Positions 7,692 through 16,319 of a stretch of 46,135 nucleotides of DNA are shown in pieces; the first letter of the stretch is position 1; every line of letters starts with the position of its first letter. The DNA is from Microcaldota archaeon (lineage in GTDB: Archaea > Micrarchaeota > Micrarchaeia > Burarchaeales > Fermentimicrarchaeaceae), in the NCBI GenBank assembly GCA_026396455.1, contig JAPLWT010000031.1, positions 1 to 46,135 on the forward strand. Reading direction: 5' to 3'. Under the pieces are notes generated by a model. The model ran no database searches. It was given only the letters and a program-made list of their open reading frames with translations, and had not been told where the DNA came from. Position numbers and translations under genes: made by a program.

Positions 7692-9980
7692 TTACCTAGT
7701 ATTCATTGGAAGGGCAGTATTTAAAACATTTGCGCTTTCCACCCGCGTTGGCTCGTTGTCCTTCTTGTCCCTCCACAGGCGGTATATCATTGCGCTTGCG
7801 GCATCCTTGAGGCTGTCATCATGGGTGATAACAAAAACTTGTTCCACTATTTTCGGGATGTATTCATTCAAAACTCTCCCAAGTGCCCTCATCCCCTCAT
7901 CATCCAAGTTGTGGGTCGGTTCATCCAGTATCAACCAGCTGAGATTTGGCACGAGCACCATTGCGAACGCCATCCTCATGGCAATGCTGGCGCTGGATCT
8001 CTCCCCTCCGCTTGCAATTCCGTCTACGCTCACCCAGTTCCCACCCGTCTTGAGCTGGAGCTCATAATCATCCTCGCTTGCATTCAACCTCACATCCTGG
8101 TAATCCCTGTACGGGTATATCGTAGTCCACATCTCCCTCATTGCGGAATTTATTGCACCGATTAGTTCTGCCCTCAGTTCTGCCTGCGTCTCCATCACGG
8201 AATTCTGGAATACCGTCAAGTTCTCGTATAAAGCGCCATACCTCTTGATCTCTTCCTCGACTTTCTCGTACTTCTCCCTCTCGCTCTTTTTTTCCTTGAT
8301 GAGCTCCTCAACCCTTCTCATCTCATTCCTTATGCCATCCACTCTCTCCACCAGTCCCCTCTCCTCAACGCTCAACTCCCTTACCTCAACCCTCTTGGCA
8401 TCCAAGGCTGCTCTGTCAAACTTCACCTCCTTCAATTTCTTTGCAACCTCCGCACCCTCCTCCTTGAGCTTCTCTATGTGCATTCTCGATTTTTTGATTT
8501 CAAGAGAAGATTTCAGCGTTTCCCTTTCAGCCTCGAAACCCTTGACCTTCTCCGCAATCTCCCTGAGTTTCTCCTCAGTTTCACGCAGTGAAGAATTGGA
8601 TTTCTCCAGCTCGGCCGTGCCCCTGAGCTTCTTTAGCCTCTCGTTTATCGAGTCGAGGACCTTCACCTTCCCGGCAATTTCATCCAGCAATTTCTCTTTC
8701 TCAACAGCGCCCTTTTCAAGACCCTCTATCTTCTCAAGCTCTGCCTTCTTCTCATCCTTTCTCTTCCCCAGCAGTTCTCCTCTCTTCTCCTCCCCAAGAG
8801 GAGTCTCGCATACCGGGCATTTGGTTAGCTCCTTGCCCAGCTCTCCAATAATCTCGTCTAGCTCGGAGACTCTGCGCTTTGAGCATTCAATCTCCCCTCT
8901 CGCCTCATTCAATTCCTTCTCCTGCCCCCTCCTTTCATTCTCCAGCTCGCTGGAACTTTTCCCAAACTCTGCAGCCTTTTTCTCCAGCATGCTTCTCTCA
9001 ATAATCTCCTCGTCAATTGCCCTGATCCTCTCATGCGCAGAGCCGACTTCCTTCGTATAATTGCCAACGAGTTCCTTTCCATCCGCCAGTTTGTTCTCAA
9101 GTTTCGCAAGCTCATCCTCGCTCGCTTTCTCTATGTCCGCAGGTGGTATCCCTCCAATCTTGCCTGCAACCTCTTTCTCCAAGTTCTCTACGGTGCGTTC
9201 TATTGCACCTTTTCTCTCGCTAAACTCCATATAAAATTTCTCAACCGTAATCATCCTGGAAAGGACCTGCTCCGCATCCTTTCTCTTTGTGCCGGCTTCC
9301 TTTGCCTTGGTGAGCAATGCCGATGCTTCCCCGTCAAGTTTTTTCAACTCACCTGCAACAAGCTCCTCATCCTTCCTGAGTTTCTCGATATCCGCGCTCC
9401 CGAGAAGTGCCGCCTTATCCTCCCTCATCCCCTTTATCCTATTCAGCACGGTGCTTATGTTGCTCCTCATCACTTCGAATTTGCTTATCCCGAGCAGCTC
9501 GTCAATCTCCTTCTTCCTCTCCCCCTTCCCAAGCATCAGGAAGTAATCCATCCTGTTCTGCTCAGAATACACTGCCCTTGTAAACAGCTCATAATCTATC
9601 TTGAGAAGCCTCTCAATCTCCTCAGTCACCCTCTGCGGCTGAGGCCCTTGGACCAGCTTTCCCTCCCTGCTCACCCTTGCCTCGGAACTGCCTTCGCTGC
9701 TTATCTTCCTCTCAACCTCATACCTGCTGCCCTCCCAGGTGAGCTCAACCTTCACCCATGCCTCATCCTTCTTCACGGGCCTGTCCATTATTATCTCAGA
9801 AAGCTTGATGCGCTTGTGCTGCAGTGCAGGGAAACTTCCGAAAAGAGCGAAGCATAATGCGTCGAGCACAGTGCTCTTGCCGCTTCCCATCGGCCCCACA
9901 AGTATGTTGGTTCCCTTGCCGAACTTGAAGTGGGTATCCTCATGCGATTTCCAGTTATGCAAGGAGATGCTCTCTATCAC
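7692..9980 (-). CDS. rad50: Rad50 ATPase (DNA double-strand break repair)
   Basis: An SMC-like ATPase that works with Mre11 on DNA ends. Walker A is GPMGSGKST (29-37). A long heptad-rich coiled coil on both sides is interrupted by the zinc hook CPVC (C388/C391). The C-terminal half has the ABC signature ASGGERSS and Walker B ILDEPTHNLD. At 762 aa it is shorter than common archaeal Rad50 (about 850-900), mostly in the coiled coil. The start is a GTG, because the preceding in-frame codon is not a start and AT-rich promoter sequence follows at once. No mre11 lies next to it here, although rad50 and mre11 are adjacent in many archaea. Confidence 0.93.
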   Translation of the reverse strand: MIESISLHNWKSHEDTHFKFGKGTNILVGPMGSGKSTVLDALCFALFGSFPALQHKRIKLSEIIMDRPVKKDEAWVKVELTWEGSRYEVERKISSEGSSEARVSREGKLVQGPQPQRVTEEIERLLKIDYELFTRAVYSEQNRMDYFLMLGKGERKKEIDELLGISKFEVMRSNISTVLNRIKGMREDKAALLGSADIEKLRKDEELVAGELKKLDGEASALLTKAKEAGTKRKDAEQVLSRMITVEKFYMEFSERKGAIERTVENLEKEVAGKIGGIPPADIEKASEDELAKLENKLADGKELVGNYTKEVGSAHERIRAIDEEIIERSMLEKKAAEFGKSSSELENERRGQEKELNEARGEIECSKRRVSELDEIIGELGKELTKCPVCETPLGEEKRGELLGKRKDEKKAELEKIEGLEKGAVEKEKLLDEIAGKVKVLDSINERLKKLRGTAELEKSNSSLRETEEKLREIAEKVKGFEAERETLKSSLEIKKSRMHIEKLKEEGAEVAKKLKEVKFDRAALDAKRVEVRELSVEERGLVERVDGIRNEMRRVEELIKEKKSEREKYEKVEEEIKRYGALYENLTVFQNSVMETQAELRAELIGAINSAMREMWTTIYPYRDYQDVRLNASEDDYELQLKTGGNWVSVDGIASGGERSSASIAMRMAFAMVLVPNLSWLILDEPTHNLDDEGMRALGRVLNEYIPKIVEQVFVITHDDSLKDAASAMIYRLWRDKKDNEPTRVESANVLNTALPMNTR

Positions 9981-10013
9981 ATATTTATTTTATATGCACT
10001 ACTAAAATACGTT

Positions 10014-10484
10014 ATGTTCGTTGCCGATGAGATGTTGAAGAAACTTGCCAGGTGGCTCAGGCTTCTTGGCGTTGAGACCCTCTATCCCGATTCCATAGAC
10101 GATGACGAGATAATAAAATTCACAAAGAAGCACGATAAGATTCTTCTCACAATGGATTCTGAGCTCTGCAGGAGGGCAAGGAAGCAGGGCCTGAGCGTCT
10201 TCCTCGTGCCGAGAAAGAGCACGGAGGAGCAACTGGTGCTTCTCATAAAAAGATTCAAATTGGATGTTTCCGATGCTCCTTCAAAGGTGCTGTGCCCGCT
10301 GTGCAACGGCATGCTGAAGGAAGCTGGAAAGAAGGATGTGAAAAGCAAGGTTCTGCCAGAGGTGCTCTCCAAGCACGAGGAATTCTGGATGTGCAAGAAG
10401 TGCAAGAAAGTCTTCTGGGAGGGCTCTCACTGGGAGAGAATAAAGCGGAATCTTGAAAAAGTGAAGAGCATGGCTGAAGACTAG
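10014..10484 (+). CDS. Mut7-C (PIN-like) RNase domain protein with zinc ribbon
   Basis: Matches the Mut7-C/DUF82 family, a PIN-fold domain predicted to be an RNase. The conserved start DEMLKKLARWLRLLG carries acidic D5; further acids lie at DDDE (30-33) and MDSE (D48). A zinc ribbon follows with CPLC (94-97) and CKKC (127-130). The ATG at 10014 is chosen over an in-frame start at 9930 because TATA-like TTTTATAT (about 9988-9995) lies 24 nt before it. It is divergent from rad50, and its stop overlaps the EF-1B stop by 4 nt. Confidence 0.85.
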   Translation: MFVADEMLKKLARWLRLLGVETLYPDSIDDDEIIKFTKKHDKILLTMDSELCRRARKQGLSVFLVPRKSTEEQLVLLIKRFKLDVSDAPSKVLCPLCNGMLKEAGKKDVKSKVLPEVLSKHEEFWMCKKCKKVFWEGSHWERIKRNLEKVKSMAED

Positions 10485-10729
10485 ATGAGGGTGACTTCCT
10501 CTACCTGCACCTCGCTGACCCCTGCTATCTTCTTAAGCTTCTCCTCTATATCGCTTCCTCCGCTGGAGTCCTTAACGATAATAGTCACCTTCAATGCCTT
10601 CATGCCGAAAGCCACTTCCTCCTCATCGAGTTTGTAAGGCTTTATCTCCTTCTGAATCGAATTCTTGACCTTCTCAAGTGCTTCAGGGCTTTCTGGAAAT
10701 ACTTTCGCAGTTACTGCAACGCTTCCCAT
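10481..10729 (-). CDS. archaeal translation elongation factor 1-beta
   Basis: The guanine-nucleotide exchange factor for EF-1A in translation elongation. The 82 aa match the short archaeal form: a ferredoxin-like alpha/beta sandwich opening MGSVAVTAKVFPES and ending EVQVEEVTLI, with the LDEEEVAFGMKAL segment in the middle. It lies 11 nt downstream of the zinc-ribbon gene, a pairing common in archaea, so the two likely form one translation-related transcript. Confidence 0.93.
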   Translation of the reverse strand: MGSVAVTAKVFPESPEALEKVKNSIQKEIKPYKLDEEEVAFGMKALKVTIIVKDSSGGSDIEEKLKKIAGVSEVQVEEVTLI

Positions 10730-10740
10730 TCAAAAACCTC

Positions 10741-10902
10741 CTACGGTCCCACTTTTCCGCACTTGCCGCACCTGTACGTATTGGTGGTCTCCCTGCAGTG
10801 CGGGCACCTTACTATGGCCCTTTCCCCGCAATGAGGGCAGGGAAACTCAGCATATATCCTTGCCTGCTTTCCGCATGAGCTGCAAATTTTCAGAATATAC
10901 AT
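10741..10902 (-). CDS. small zinc-ribbon RNA-binding protein (COG2888 type)
   Basis: A 53-aa protein with four CxxC-type pairs (CSSC, CPHC, CPHC, CGKC), consistent with two zinc ribbons. It matches the archaeal zinc-ribbon protein usually found beside EF-1B and assumed to act in translation. The ATG at 10902 is preferred: AAAGGTG precedes it and a TATA-like stretch (10927-10936) lies about 29 nt upstream. A longer in-frame start at 10959 would run into the tRNA-Arg gene. Confidence 0.85.
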   Translation of the reverse strand: MYILKICSSCGKQARIYAEFPCPHCGERAIVRCPHCRETTNTYRCGKCGKVGP

Positions 10903-10924
10903 CACCTTTAATTTGTTTTGCAGG

Positions 10925-10938
10925 GTAAAATATAATAA
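10925..10938. promoter_or_regulatory. shared AT-rich promoter between zinc-ribbon gene and tRNA-Arg
   Basis: An AAAATATAAT block sits 29 nt from the zinc-ribbon ATG on one side and about 21 nt from the tRNA-Arg 5' end on the other. A single TATA region could therefore serve both divergent genes. Confidence 0.45.
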
Positions 10939-10951
10939 CCCTATTCTAAGT

Positions 10952-11025
10952 GCCCCCATAGTCTAGCCTGGATAAAACACTGGCTTGCGGAGCCGGAGTC
11001 CGGGGTCCGAATCCCCGTGGGGGCG
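10952..11025 (+). tRNA. tRNA-Arg (anticodon GCG)
   Basis: Complete intronless cloverleaf. The acceptor is GCCCCCA paired with TGGGGGC, discriminator G. The anticodon stem CTGGC/GCCGG encloses TTGCGGA (anticodon GCG, reads CGC). The T-arm is CGGGG-TCCGAAT-CCCCG. No CCA is encoded. Confidence 0.93.
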
Positions 11026-11070
11026 TTATACCCTACGTTTATATTTCTGGTTTTCGAATACCCCCATTGC

Positions 11071-11550
11071 TCAACGGGGTCTTAGAATCCGATTTATCTG
11101 AAATCTTGGGTGAAATAATATTTTCTCTTTTATCACAGATTGCGTATCCTGTATAACTATTTTCGAAGGATATGATTTTGAAAAGACCCATTTTAGTGTA
11201 TACGCACTCACCATACGGAGCGAACTTGCAACAACAAAAAAGTTTTCTTTATCGTTATATACCAGGAAATCAGGTCTGCCCTTGCTATCCAAATCCGCCA
11301 TAAATTGTTTCTTACTGACTCCAAAATTTCTTAGAAATTGGCACCTAAGTATATAACCCATGTTGTTAATCCTCGCATATGTCGGGTTGTCTACCACCTG
11401 ATAACCGTGCTGTGTATAGTAGCTTTTAATGAATTTTTTAGCATCACCACCCGGACCTTTACATTTTTTGCAAAGTTCCTCCATGCATAACTCTTTGTTT
11501 TCCTTTGTTTCGTATGCGCCAGTTTTGACATTGAAGAAATGAAGCTTCAT
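11071..11550 (-). CDS. hypothetical protein, possible degenerate PD-(D/E)xK-like fold
   Basis: Not firmly recognised. It has 159 aa and is richer in A+T than its neighbours. An early CMEELCKKCKG segment (about 22-32) could bind metal. Residues near 91-112 read GRPDFLVY then FFVVASS, which resembles the PD...ExK core of restriction-type nucleases (including VRR-NUC) with the ExK replaced; activity is therefore doubtful. Its ATG overlaps the gatE stop as ATGA, so it appears translationally coupled to the Gln-tRNA amidotransferase genes. It could be a late arrival in that operon. Confidence 0.5.
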   Translation of the reverse strand: MKLHFFNVKTGAYETKENKELCMEELCKKCKGPGGDAKKFIKSYYTQHGYQVVDNPTYARINNMGYILRCQFLRNFGVSKKQFMADLDSKGRPDFLVYNDKENFFVVASSLRMVSAYTLKWVFSKSYPSKIVIQDTQSVIKEKILFHPRFQINRILRPR

Positions 11551-13361
11551 GGATAGACCTCCACAATCTTTGAAAGCTCTTCAGCATCAACCCTCAGCCT
11601 GTGCTCCCTCATTATATCCTGGATAAGGGCTTTACCAACTTTCCCGCTTTTTCTTTTCTCCTTAACAATCTGTTTCAATTCCACAGGACTCATCTTCTCG
11701 AGTTTGAGCTTTTCCACAGCGCTTGAGATGCTCTCGCCAGCGTTTTTTGAGATATACCTCAAAATCTCAGGAATTGCAGCCTTTACAAACTTTCCGCACT
11801 TGTACTCGATGAAAAGCTCCATGAGCTTGTTCTCATTCAGCTTCTCAACAGGAACGCCCTCCCTCCTTAGGCTGACAAGGGTCTCCTCCAGAGTAGTTGC
11901 AACAAACTTCGGCTCAACCTTCAGCTCTCCGACAACTTTTTCAAAGAGCGGATAATTCTCTGAAAGCATTATCTTCTCAGCAAGCTCCTCATTCAGGACT
12001 TTGAGCAGCTTCTTCTTCCTCTCCTCTGGCATTTCGGACAGCCTTCCCCTAATTTCCTCAATGAATTCCTCGCTTATGCCAATTGGCGGAACGTCAGTTT
12101 CTGGATAAAGCCTTGCGCTGCCCGGCATAGGCCTCATGTACGCAGTTCCTCCATCAGCCAAAACCCTCCTCACCTCATTCTGAGGTCCTTCAAAAGCCTG
12201 CAGAGTCCTCTCATAGACTCCCTCAAGCGCCCTCTCGCAGGTTTTTCCATCACCCGCAACAAGCACGAAAGCATCCTGCGCACCTGCACCAATCTTCTCC
12301 CTCAGCCTGCTCAATTCCTCCCCGGTTATGGGGTATTTCTCAAGCTTCTCGTCGCTGTGGATTATACCTCCAACTCCCGCCTTGGCGACTGCATAATCGC
12401 TGAATTCAGTTCCCAGCCTTCTGTTCTCATAGAGCTCCTCCCCAAGCAGCCCGGCAAACTTCTCCAGCTTCATTGCAAGCACGCATTCCTTCCTCAGCAG
12501 CTTTGAAGCAGAATTCTTAAAAATTTCGGTAACTTCCACCATGGCAGGCTTCCCGAACTTTTTCTTGCCAAACCTCTTTTCAAGTTCGCCCTTTATTTTG
12601 ACGAGTTTCTCCTGCCTCCTTACTTCTTTGTCAACTATCGTTTCTATCAGGCCAAGCTCCTGGGCGCCCTTCACCTCAACTCTGGCACCTTCAGGAACCG
12701 AGATGTTTATATCCTGCCTTATTGTCCCTATGCCTCTCTGCACTTTTCCTGTTGCCCTCAGAATCATGCCGAGCTTCTCTGCAACCTCTCTTGCGTGCTT
12801 TGCATCCTTGATGTCGGGGGAAGTTGCTATCTCAACTAGGGGAATTCCCAGCCTGTCAAGCCTGTAAGTTATCTCCCCGGCTTTCTCGCCGACTATGCCC
12901 GAGCTTTCCTCCTCAAGGCATACCGCCTGTATGCCAACCCTTCCTTTGCTTGTCTCTATGAAACCTCCCAGCCCGATTATGGAAGTCCTCTGAAATCCGG
13001 AAGTGTTGCTGCCGTCTATCACGGTCTTTCTCATCACTTCAACTTCATCAACAACTTTTGAATTGAGGAGCAGGCATACCTCAACTGCAATTTCAAGCGC
13101 CTCACCATTCATGCTGTGCGGGGGTTCCTCATCCAACTCGACAAGGCAGGTGCTTTGAGGGAATATCTGGTAGCGGTATTTCCTGCCGCGGGAATACTCG
13201 TGCAATGCGGCCAAATCAACATCGCCGAGCTCTCCAGCAACTGCCCTCTGCATCCTCTCAACAGTTGCAATAGGCTTCTCCTCACTTGGCTGTGCAGAAC
13301 AGCCGCAGAAAAGCTTTTTTTCTGTTGCAAGCCTCTGGTGAATTTCAATGCCGCACTTCAT
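11547..13361 (-). CDS. gatE: glutamyl-tRNA(Gln) amidotransferase subunit E
   Basis: GatE binds Glu-tRNA(Gln) and, with GatD, converts it to Gln-tRNA(Gln), the archaeal route to Gln-tRNA. The opening MKCGIEIHQRLATEKKLFCGC is the GatB/GatE catalytic-cradle start, and the SGFQRT segment is also typical. The C-terminal about 130 residues form the YqeY-like tRNA-binding tail. The 604 aa match the family. The ATG overlaps the gatD stop by 4 nt (ATGA), consistent with a strictly coupled heterodimer. No glnS is seen here, consistent with use of this indirect pathway. Confidence 0.96.
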   Translation of the reverse strand: MKCGIEIHQRLATEKKLFCGCSAQPSEEKPIATVERMQRAVAGELGDVDLAALHEYSRGRKYRYQIFPQSTCLVELDEEPPHSMNGEALEIAVEVCLLLNSKVVDEVEVMRKTVIDGSNTSGFQRTSIIGLGGFIETSKGRVGIQAVCLEEESSGIVGEKAGEITYRLDRLGIPLVEIATSPDIKDAKHAREVAEKLGMILRATGKVQRGIGTIRQDINISVPEGARVEVKGAQELGLIETIVDKEVRRQEKLVKIKGELEKRFGKKKFGKPAMVEVTEIFKNSASKLLRKECVLAMKLEKFAGLLGEELYENRRLGTEFSDYAVAKAGVGGIIHSDEKLEKYPITGEELSRLREKIGAGAQDAFVLVAGDGKTCERALEGVYERTLQAFEGPQNEVRRVLADGGTAYMRPMPGSARLYPETDVPPIGISEEFIEEIRGRLSEMPEERKKKLLKVLNEELAEKIMLSENYPLFEKVVGELKVEPKFVATTLEETLVSLRREGVPVEKLNENKLMELFIEYKCGKFVKAAIPEILRYISKNAGESISSAVEKLKLEKMSPVELKQIVKEKRKSGKVGKALIQDIMREHRLRVDAEELSKIVEVYP

Positions 13362-14671
13362 TCCAACACCGGAGTCCTCTCATTGAGCTCTCCAGCAACA
13401 TTCGTCAGCATCATCTTCTTGATTTCCTCCAAATCCTTGCTGTGGGCCAATACATGCATCAGCTTTACATAGGCAACTTCGGGGAGCATATCACCACAGA
13501 ACATGGCACCTGCCTCAAACTCCTTTCGGAGGTTCGCGTAGACGAAATCATGAACCCTGCCAAATAGGCACTGCGAAGTTATGCAGACAGGTATCCCTGC
13601 TTTCGTTGCTTCCCTTATCCTCGATATTACGGAATGCCCCTCTATTGTTGGGACATGCCCCAAGCCTGTTCCCTCAATCACGAATCCCTTGAACTTCTTA
13701 CCAATGTAGAAGTCAAATATCCCCGGCTCCATTCCGGGGTAGGTCTTAATCAACGCCACTTTCTCCTCAAGCTTGTCATCAAGGGAGACCTCGCCATCGC
13801 ATCGCTTTCTGTAATTGCCATTAGTCATCTCAATCCTGCCGTCAGGGAATATTTTGGCAAGAGGCTCATCATTCACGCTCTTGAATGCATCCCTTTTTGA
13901 AGTATGCAATTTTCTGACCTTCGTCCCCCTGTGCGCATAGCAGAAATCATCGTTCGAGGAGCCGTGCATGACAAGCGATACCTCGGCAACATCACCCTTC
14001 GATGCGAAATTGGCCGAACAAATCATGTTTATGAAAGAGTCGCTTGAGCCCCTGTCGCTGGACCTCTGGGATCCTGTGAAAACAACGGGCTTGTTCAAAT
14101 CCCTGAGCATGAAGCTCAGCGCTGCACTTGAGAAATGCATCGTATCCGTCCCGTGGGTCACAATAACGCCTTTTGTATCTGTCTTCAACTCCTTGTATAC
14201 CGCTCTGGCCATCTCCTTCCAGTGTTCGGGAGTCATATTCTCGCTCATAATCTCAAAAAGAAATTTTGAATCGATGTTAAATTCTCCCAACTCCGGAACC
14301 GTTTTAACGATATCAGATGTTCTGTATGACGCATCCACCCCTCCAGTCGCATAATCAACTCTCGAGGCAACAGTCCCGCCGGTGCTTATTATTGAAATGA
14401 GCGGCTTTCCGGCAATGCGCTTCGTTTTCTCTTCACTGCTCTTGAAGCCTATGCCCTTGTGGCCTTGAAGCTTCTCAAGCTCACTCCCCTTGAATTTCAA
14501 TCCCAACGAATAACCATTCGAAAGTTTTATCACGATTGCATCTGGATCGCCCAGCTCCTGCTTCGGCATGAGGATTCCTTCGTGGACCTGGTCCCCTCTC
14601 TTGACTCTCACGCTATCCCCTATTTCAACTCCCAGATCCTTCAACTTCTTTTGAATTTCCTTGGAATACAT
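13358..14671 (-). CDS. gatD: glutamyl-tRNA(Gln) amidotransferase subunit D
   Basis: The asparaginase-like glutaminase that supplies ammonia to GatE. An N-terminal SH3-like domain (about 10-80) precedes an L-asparaginase fold with ISTGGTVASR (first catalytic Thr) and THGTDTMHFS (second Thr plus Asp). The ATG at 14671 is preferred over a GTG at 14686 because GGTGGTG lies 4-10 nt before it. It ends in an ATGA overlap with gatE and starts 22 nt after the Elp3 gene, so the Elp3-GatD-GatE series is probably one transcript. Confidence 0.95.
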   Translation of the reverse strand: MYSKEIQKKLKDLGVEIGDSVRVKRGDQVHEGILMPKQELGDPDAIVIKLSNGYSLGLKFKGSELEKLQGHKGIGFKSSEEKTKRIAGKPLISIISTGGTVASRVDYATGGVDASYRTSDIVKTVPELGEFNIDSKFLFEIMSENMTPEHWKEMARAVYKELKTDTKGVIVTHGTDTMHFSSAALSFMLRDLNKPVVFTGSQRSSDRGSSDSFINMICSANFASKGDVAEVSLVMHGSSNDDFCYAHRGTKVRKLHTSKRDAFKSVNDEPLAKIFPDGRIEMTNGNYRKRCDGEVSLDDKLEEKVALIKTYPGMEPGIFDFYIGKKFKGFVIEGTGLGHVPTIEGHSVISRIREATKAGIPVCITSQCLFGRVHDFVYANLRKEFEAGAMFCGDMLPEVAYVKLMHVLAHSKDLEEIKKMMLTNVAGELNERTPVLE

Positions 14672-14693
14672 AACACCACCATGCACTACCTCT

Positions 14694-16310
14694 CTACTTC
14701 TTGCAATTTAATCCTTTTGATACGTAGGGACCATCTCTCTTATACCCCAGCTTGAGGTAGTACTCCTTTGCGCCAATACCGCTTATCACGGCAAGCTTCC
14801 TGCAGTCGAATTCCTCCTCTGCTATCCTCTCGGCTTCCTCAAGAAGCCTGCTGCCGAACCCCCTGTGCTGGAATTCTCTCACCCTCTTCCCACCGACAGG
14901 CAGCATCTCCCCGTAAACATGGAGCTCCCTTACGCCACCTGCATCCTTCAGCTCCTTTCTATGCGCTTCCCCAGAGGGTATCCTCAACCTAAGAAAACCT
15001 ACAAGCGCATCGTGCCTCATCTCGTCAAAGCTCAGGAAAATCTCCTTCCCTCCAGAGGCATCATAGTCAATCCTATTCAGTTTCACACTCTTCAAATTCG
15101 GTTTTATCCCATCTTTCGAAATTCTGTATCCTATCTCCCTGCAGCGTATGCACTGGCATTTCCTCCCGTCTTCTATGAGCTTCTGCTCAATCATCTGCCT
15201 CAGATTGCTCTTCTTAACTCCATCCGCAATTAGATACGAAGGTATGTCCCTCTGCACCCTCATCACCCGTGCATATCTGGGCACAAACTTCATAGCATCC
15301 GCAATAACTTCAGCTGCTTCCTCGGCGGAATAGGGCTTGAATTCACCCTTCCTCCACAAATCATACAGCTTCGTTCCCTCCATGACAAGGCAGGGGTATA
15401 TCTTCAGCATGTCCGGCCTGAACCTTTCATCCCCAAAAAGGGTTCTGAAACTCCCAACATCCTCATCCTTGTCGGCAAAAAGGCCGGGCATCATGTGATA
15501 TAAAACTTTGAGAAGCGAATCCTTGCACACTCTGGTGGCTTCAACAACCTCTTTCACTCCGTGCCCCCTGTTCACTTTCTTGTAAACCTTATCATCAAGG
15601 GTCTGCACGCCAAGCTCAATTCTCGTGGCTCCATAGCGGAGCAGCTCATCAACTTCCTTCTCACTAGCCCAGTCAGGCCTCGTCTCTATGGTCAGACCAA
15701 CGACTCTCCTTTGCGCTCTCTCATTTGCATGCTGGGCTTCCTCAAGGTCTTCTGACTCAAATCCATTCATCGCATCAAAACATCTCTTGATAAACCACTC
15801 CTGGTACTCCCGGGGCATGGAATTGAAGGTTCCGCCCATCACTATCAGCTCGCACTTGCTCACCCGATGCCCAATCTCCTCCAGCTGTCTTACCCTCGAA
15901 TCCACCTGTCTGGACGGATCATAATCATTCTGTATAGCTCTCATTGCAGCAGGCTCCCTTCCCGTGTAGCTCTTTGGGGCGTTCTCCCCTCTCGGGCAGT
16001 AGATGCACTTCCCAGGGCATTCCCCCTTGGTCATGACAGCTATGACATTGACTCCGGAGATAGTCCTCATTGGCCTTATCCTCAGCAGTTCAACTATCCT
16101 CCCAGACCTCTTTCCCGCAGGTATCTCTCCGAGTATACTGGAATTCTTCACAACCCCGGCAATTCCATGCCTCTCGCTTGCCCTTACTTTCGCCTCCCAC
16201 AGCTCAACCCTGTTTTTTATTTTCCCTTGGAGAACAAGCCCTGCAACCTCTCTGCTAGCCATTTGAGTGCTCTCGCTACTTCTTTTATTTTTCAAAATAC
16301 GTTTTTCCAT
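14694..16310 (-). CDS. Elp3-family tRNA U34 carboxymethyltransferase (radical SAM/GNAT)
   Basis: Elp3 makes cm5U at wobble U34 of tRNAs from acetyl-CoA and S-adenosylmethionine. The radical-SAM cluster motif is CPGKCIYC (C98, C102, C105), followed by the Elp3-specific SYTGREPAAMRAI stretch, a TIETRPDW segment and a C-terminal GNAT acetyltransferase domain with RGFGSRLLEEAE and the closing GYKRDGPYVSK. The 538 aa match the family. It follows the upstream secreted-protein gene by 9 nt. Its activity may matter for the tRNAs in this window read by U34. Confidence 0.94.
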   Translation of the reverse strand: MEKRILKNKRSSESTQMASREVAGLVLQGKIKNRVELWEAKVRASERHGIAGVVKNSSILGEIPAGKRSGRIVELLRIRPMRTISGVNVIAVMTKGECPGKCIYCPRGENAPKSYTGREPAAMRAIQNDYDPSRQVDSRVRQLEEIGHRVSKCELIVMGGTFNSMPREYQEWFIKRCFDAMNGFESEDLEEAQHANERAQRRVVGLTIETRPDWASEKEVDELLRYGATRIELGVQTLDDKVYKKVNRGHGVKEVVEATRVCKDSLLKVLYHMMPGLFADKDEDVGSFRTLFGDERFRPDMLKIYPCLVMEGTKLYDLWRKGEFKPYSAEEAAEVIADAMKFVPRYARVMRVQRDIPSYLIADGVKKSNLRQMIEQKLIEDGRKCQCIRCREIGYRISKDGIKPNLKSVKLNRIDYDASGGKEIFLSFDEMRHDALVGFLRLRIPSGEAHRKELKDAGGVRELHVYGEMLPVGGKRVREFQHRGFGSRLLEEAERIAEEEFDCRKLAVISGIGAKEYYLKLGYKRDGPYVSKGLNCKK

Positions 16311-16319
16311 CGACTCTAC

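Noticed and set aside
8245..9857. Long open frames opposite rad50
   Set aside because: They mirror the coiled coil (Ser/Leu/Phe-rich), have no start signals and no recognisable domain.
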